NCBI GenBank assembly: GCA_965243215.1
Contig: CBDEUJ010000005.1
Coordinates: 1,364,001 to 1,428,000 of the forward strand
DNA: 64,000 nucleotides
Source: JAJEFO01 sp009843725
Lineage (GTDB): Bacteria; Pseudomonadota; Alphaproteobacteria; Rhodobacterales; Rhodobacteraceae
Direction of reading: 5' to 3'
Program-made: the position numbers and the translations under genes
Shown here: in pieces, positions 61,102 through 64,000 of the stretch
How positions within the stretch are numbered: position 1 is the first letter of the stretch
Layout: every line of letters begins with the position of its first letter
The notes under the pieces: model-generated
What the model saw: only the letters and a program-made list of their open reading frames with translations
Told to the model about the DNA's origin: nothing
Database searches by the model: none

Positions 61102-62342
61102 TTGGCGTTCCCATCTGCAGCGAAGGATTCAAGACGCCCCTCCAGCGCGACGTGATGGTCCCGAAAGCGCGCCGCCCACCAGTCCTTGAGCAACCGGGAC
61201 TGAAAGCGGTATCCGTGCTCCCCGGACTCCAGGCAGCCGTCGTGGACAAGAACTTCCAGCACGTCCGCAATGCGAACCGCCACGTCCTCCATCAACTCTC
61301 CGTAGAGCGCCGCCAGGCTGCGCTCCGCGCCCGGCGTGAACACTCCCTCGATGGCGGCCTCCGCGACGATCTCCATGGCGAGGGAATGGGCTTCGTCGTC
61401 GAAGGCTTCCTTGAGCCGCGTCTCGTAGTGCACGAGATCGCTCTGCCCGGAAGGACCGAGAAGCCCGTTCCGATAGACCTCGGCGACATCCTCGACCGTC
61501 ACCTGACGGCGTCCCTGCATGGTGGCGTTCTCCCTGAGACGCGCGAAAAACGACTGGACATGCTGCGGGATGCCCAGGCCGAGAGCATCGTGCACCGCGC
61601 CCGCCACGCCGCCGTCGACGCGCAGTTCATGGCTCTCGGCGAGACGTTCGAAACAGGCGACGCTGGTTTCCCGGTTCCAGGGGCCCAGGCGGAACGGGTC
61701 CAGATGGTTGATGCGGTCGGGAATGCCCAGCCGGCGCACGAGAGGGTCCAGCCCGATGCTGCCGGACAGGATCAGGACCGGGGACTTCTCGCCGAGCGCC
61801 AGGATGGTTGCGCGCAGCCAGCTCAGGAACTCGTCCACCCGATCGGCGCTTCCGTCGCGCTCAAGCATGCGCTTCAGGAAGATCGGCACCTCGTCGATGA
61901 CCAGCAGGACGGGCCTGTCCTGGTTCGCGCAGTCGCGCAGCAGGCGCTCCCCGTACCGGCGCCAGCTGCCGGCGTCCAGGCCGGCCCTGACCTTCAGCCT
62001 GAACTGGCTCGGGCCGACCTCTTCGAACGTGTCGGAGAACCAGCGCCGCATGCCTGCAGCAAAGCGCGAAGAGATGGGCTGATAGGGGTGTGTCGCCTGC
62101 GCGATGTCCGCGACCGCGTCCTCCGGGCTGGCGGCTCCCTCGACATCGACGAACAGGAATGCCCAACCATCGTCCTCAAGCCTGCGGCCGAGCTCGCGTA
62201 GGATGCTCGTCTTGCCCATGCGCCGCTGTCCGCTCACCAGCACATGGTTGCGCCCGCGCACACGCGATTCGAGCGTGTCCAGCTCGGCTTGACGGTCGAA
62301 GAAGTCCTCGCCGCTCACCCAACGGCCGGTGGAAGATCTCAT
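61098..62342 (-). CDS. Archaeal-type AAA/STAND ATPase
   Basis: 414 residues. The N-terminal FFDRQAELDTLESRV fits the F-x-x-R-x-x-E-L motif of archaeal-type ATPases; Walker A is SGQRRMGKTS (37-46) and Walker B RPVLLVIDEVP (143-153), with a sensor-like LILSGSIGLDPLV. A helical and winged-helix C-terminal region follows. The ATG at 62342 has a GGAGG site 5 bases upstream, which decides against the ATG at 62354. It overlaps the STAND-TPR gene by 4 bases, forming a two-gene cassette. Substrate or target unknown. Confidence 0.85.
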   Translation of the reverse strand: MRSSTGRWVSGEDFFDRQAELDTLESRVRGRNHVLVSGQRRMGKTSILRELGRRLEDDGWAFLFVDVEGAASPEDAVADIAQATHPYQPISSRFAAGMRRWFSDTFEEVGPSQFRLKVRAGLDAGSWRRYGERLLRDCANQDRPVLLVIDEVPIFLKRMLERDGSADRVDEFLSWLRATILALGEKSPVLILSGSIGLDPLVRRLGIPDRINHLDPFRLGPWNRETSVACFERLAESHELRVDGGVAGAVHDALGLGIPQHVQSFFARLRENATMQGRRQVTVEDVAEVYRNGLLGPSGQSDLVHYETRLKEAFDDEAHSLAMEIVAEAAIEGVFTPGAERSLAALYGELMEDVAVRIADVLEVLVHDGCLESGEHGYRFQSRLLKDWWAARFRDHHVALEGRLESFAADGNAK

Positions 62343-62353
62343 GAGGGCCTCCA

Positions 62354-62371
62354 TTCAACGAAATTGTTGAA
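62354..62371. promoter_or_regulatory. Operator-like palindrome 1 of the ATPase cassette
   Basis: TTCAACGAAATTGTTGAA, with perfect 6-base outer arms TTCAAC/GTTGAA. It overlaps the predicted transcription start and lies just upstream of the ribosome site. It shares its arm sequence (TCAACGA) with the second palindrome, centred 41 bp away. Confidence 0.65.
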
Positions 62372-62399
62372 CGATACGACTCATCGTGTCTGTTGTCAA
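62371..62399 (-). promoter_or_regulatory. Sigma-70-like promoter of the ATPase cassette
   Basis: On the minus strand, TTGACA (62399-62394) is a perfect -35, followed by a 17-base spacer and TATCGT (62376-62371) as -10. It points into the ATPase cassette, giving a leader of roughly 20 bases. The -35 lies inside palindrome 2, and palindrome 1 begins at the -10 edge. Confidence 0.65.
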
Positions 62400-62412
62400 C
62401 GATTTCGTTGAC
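62395..62412. promoter_or_regulatory. Operator-like palindrome 2 of the ATPase cassette
   Basis: GTCAACGATTTCGTTGAC: perfect 8-base arms around a 2-base centre. It overlaps the -35 element. With palindrome 1 it forms a pair on the same helix face (41 bp centre to centre, about four turns), so a dimeric repressor could silence the cassette. No obvious repressor gene is adjacent. Confidence 0.7.
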
Positions 62413-63438
62413 CACGATATTGTGGAGCTTTCTCATGCAGCGAGCGCCGCCGGTGCAGGCCGAACCGCAAGTCGCAGAATGGAGCCGGCTCAATTGACCT
62501 GCCGGCATCTGGCACTTCCAGGGATTGTCCGTCCGGTACGGCAATGTCTCCAGCGTGTCGACGGAGGGCGGCGACAGGCGCACCGTGTCCGGGGGGTGCG
62601 ATGGTCGGGTTCCGTCAACGCTCCAGGCCTGGCTGAATTCCTGTTGCGGATAGCTTGCGATTCTCATGCCTGCCTCGAGAAAGATGGACGGAACCGACCG
62701 GAAGCCCGCGAAATCGCCCAAAGGCCAGCCCCCCCTGCGCTGCAATGGCATTCGAATCGGGGAACGACCAACTGATCGCACGACGCCGCCGCTGGTCAAC
62801 GCCTTCGGGGCTTGGCTCGACGAGCAGCGCTCGCGCGACAGGAGCGTCGTCGGCGCGCGCGTCGAGCGCGAACCCGAGGCGCTGAAGCTCGGGGCGGACC
62901 TCGACATCGTCCCGGGAAAGGAGCATGGCGGGTTTGGGCGCCATGATGGTTTCCCTCCGTGGGAGCAGGACTTGCGCCGTGCAATCCTCGTGGCATGCGG
63001 CACCCGCCCCATCGAGGACGGGACGTCTCGATACGCCCAAAACATGGGCATCCCGCATGCCCGAAGTGATGGCGGTCCGGGTGGTCGCGGAAGGCCGTGA
63101 AACCCGAATGTGACACGGTGCGGCCTGTCAGCGACAGAACGGGCGTCCGAGTCACCGCGTTCCGGATGCACAGCATTTGACGCCCGGCGAAAAACCTTTG
63201 CGGTTCGACTTGTTACGAACTTCTCAATCGCACCCGAGCTGAGGAATTTCAGCTTCAGCGTGTTTTCGCCGGCGATGGCAGCAAGCCGGGCGTCGGAACC
63301 GTCTCCATGCGCGAAGGCACGCCCGCCTTTGGAAGCCTGCCGCTGCCTGTCTCCGGCCTCCTCGCCCCAGCCAGCAAGTGGCCGGCTTGCTGGTGACCGG
63401 CGGCTGCGGCTCGTGCGTCCGGACTGGCCGGCAGCCCG
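62413..63438. other. 1-kb region without a recognisable gene
   Basis: Between the ATPase cassette promoter and the chrR-like stop. Open frames exist on both strands, for example 62666-63100 on plus, but no family motif is convincing. It could hold decayed DNA or the regulator of the cassette in unrecognised form. Confidence 0.4.
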
Positions 63439-64000
63439 TCAGATCCCGAACAGCGGCTGCAGCAGGCGGGGCACCAGCGACCGGAAGCGGAGCGGCGCGT
63501 CGGTCACCGCCAGGCAGATGCAATCAGCCTCCGGCCCCGCGACGGGCTGGTGCACCACTGTCGGCCCGGCGAGCGAGACATCGCCCCGGCGATACCACGT
63601 CTCCCTGTCGTAGAAGGAGCCGGCCAGCACCAGCGTGGCCTCGAAGCCGCCATGGCCGTGATCGGGCACGCTCCGACCCGCCGGAATCGAAAGGAGACGC
63701 GCACTGGTTGCCATGCCGCCCGTCCTGAGCGGCACCTGCCGGATGCCGCCGCCAAGCGTGCGCCAGCGCAACGAGCCCGCGTCGCCCCCGGCGTGATCGC
63801 GCAGGGGCTGGGGCAGCACGAACGGGCCGGCCGCCTCGGACACTTCCGATGCAGTGTGGCGCTGTCCTGCAGTCACGGCATCGAGCGTCGCCTCCTCGAC
63901 GGGCGCGCCGGAAGGCATCGACGCCATCAGCGATCCGCCGACCTCCTCGACCATGTCGAGATCGGACCGGCAGGCCGGACAGAGCGCCAGGTGCGTTGCA
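63439..64000 (-). CDS. chrR: ChrR-type anti-sigma factor (5' end outside window)
   Basis: 187 codons are visible and the frame runs off the right edge. The zinc-binding anti-sigma motif THLALCPACRSD (His, Cys, Cys) is near the visible N-terminus, and the rest is a cupin domain (SIPAGRSVPDHGHGGFEATLVLAGSF, with GDVSLAGPTVVHQP). ChrR binds RpoE (ECF11) and releases it under singlet-oxygen stress; the sigma gene would lie outside the window to the right. The cupin His/Glu positions are present. Confidence 0.88.
   Translation of the reverse strand, partial: ATHLALCPACRSDLDMVEEVGGSLMASMPSGAPVEEATLDAVTAGQRHTASEVSEAAGPFVLPQPLRDHAGGDAGSLRWRTLGGGIRQVPLRTGGMATSARLLSIPAGRSVPDHGHGGFEATLVLAGSFYDRETWYRRGDVSLAGPTVVHQPVAGPEADCICLAVTDAPLRFRSLVPRLLQPLFGI

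Noticed and set aside
62666..63100. IS66-transposase-like remnant (LVNAFGAWLDEQRSRDR)
   Set aside because: Only a short stretch is reminiscent; the rest does not follow the transposase and no terminal repeats were found.

Overview
The window looks like a chromosomal segment of a marine alphaproteobacterium of the Rhodobacterales (Roseobacter-type). The base composition is GC-rich and coding regions favour G or C at third positions. The gene content points the same way: a DddP-type DMSP lyase, a SoeABC-type sulfite dehydrogenase, PhaA/PhaB, methylsuccinyl-CoA dehydrogenase of the ethylmalonyl-CoA pathway, TRAP and ABC uptake systems, and a ChrR-type anti-sigma factor. No insertion sequence, prophage, CRISPR array or rRNA operon was found. 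One tRNA gene, tRNA-Arg(CCT), is present.

Layout. 1-4.5 kb holds core genes: a TPR protein, ispE, a polyprenyl diphosphate synthase, DUF2007, a TrmN6-like methyltransferase and a YdcH-like small protein. 5.2-9 kb (minus) is a GntR / VOC / NMT1-type ABC operon beside a yeast-type cytosine deaminase (9.5 kb). 10.4-12.4 kb (minus) is phaA-phaB. 12.5-17.1 kb (minus) is soeABC, divergent from a thiamine-diphosphate enzyme. 19-22 kb has a LacI regulator, the tRNA, a membrane-anchored winged-helix protein overlapping a small exported-protein gene, and another exported protein. 22.4-25.1 kb has a C-S lyase (minus) and def-fmt. 25-31 kb has dddP, a GST with a cysteine-rich tail, a TauE/SafE exporter and mcd. 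31-35 kb has recO, a family II pyrophosphatase, a HAD phosphatase and an EamA transporter. 35-41 kb is a dimethylformamidase-like enzyme with a TRAP transporter and a divergent LysR regulator. 41.4-43.8 kb is gene-poor. 43.8-49.5 kb has an unknown membrane protein, a Na/Pi symporter, an exported EEP hydrolase and the ammonium transporter amt behind a decayed PII gene. 50-50.6 kb has a small unknown protein in AT-richer DNA. 50.8-58.3 kb (minus) is a LacI-regulated sugar or compatible-solute ABC operon with an MGH1-like glycoside hydrolase. 58.4-62.4 kb (minus) is a two-gene ATPase cassette under a promoter flanked by two operator-like palindromes. The window ends inside a chrR-like gene.

How genes may work together. 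DddP cleaves DMSP to DMS and acrylate. SoeABC and the TauE/SafE protein could handle sulfite. PhaAB supply acetoacetyl-CoA and 3-hydroxybutyryl-CoA, which feed either polyhydroxybutyrate or the ethylmalonyl-CoA pathway, where Mcd acts. Three solute-uptake systems are each paired with a regulator and a likely catabolic enzyme.

The observations most worth following are: (1) the ATPase / STAND-TPR cassette with twin operators 41 bp apart bracketing a sigma-70-like promoter, and its single-base frameshift; (2) a full-length but degenerate PII (glnK-like) gene with a stop exactly at the conserved Gln39 codon, just upstream of amt, with three CAAATTTG-type repeats at exact 20-bp spacing further upstream; (3) an 'inverted ToxR' protein with N-terminal membrane helices and a C-terminal winged helix; and (4) a MalF-type permease with a DUF11-like beta domain in its periplasmic loop. 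All family assignments come from reading motifs by eye; no database search was run.
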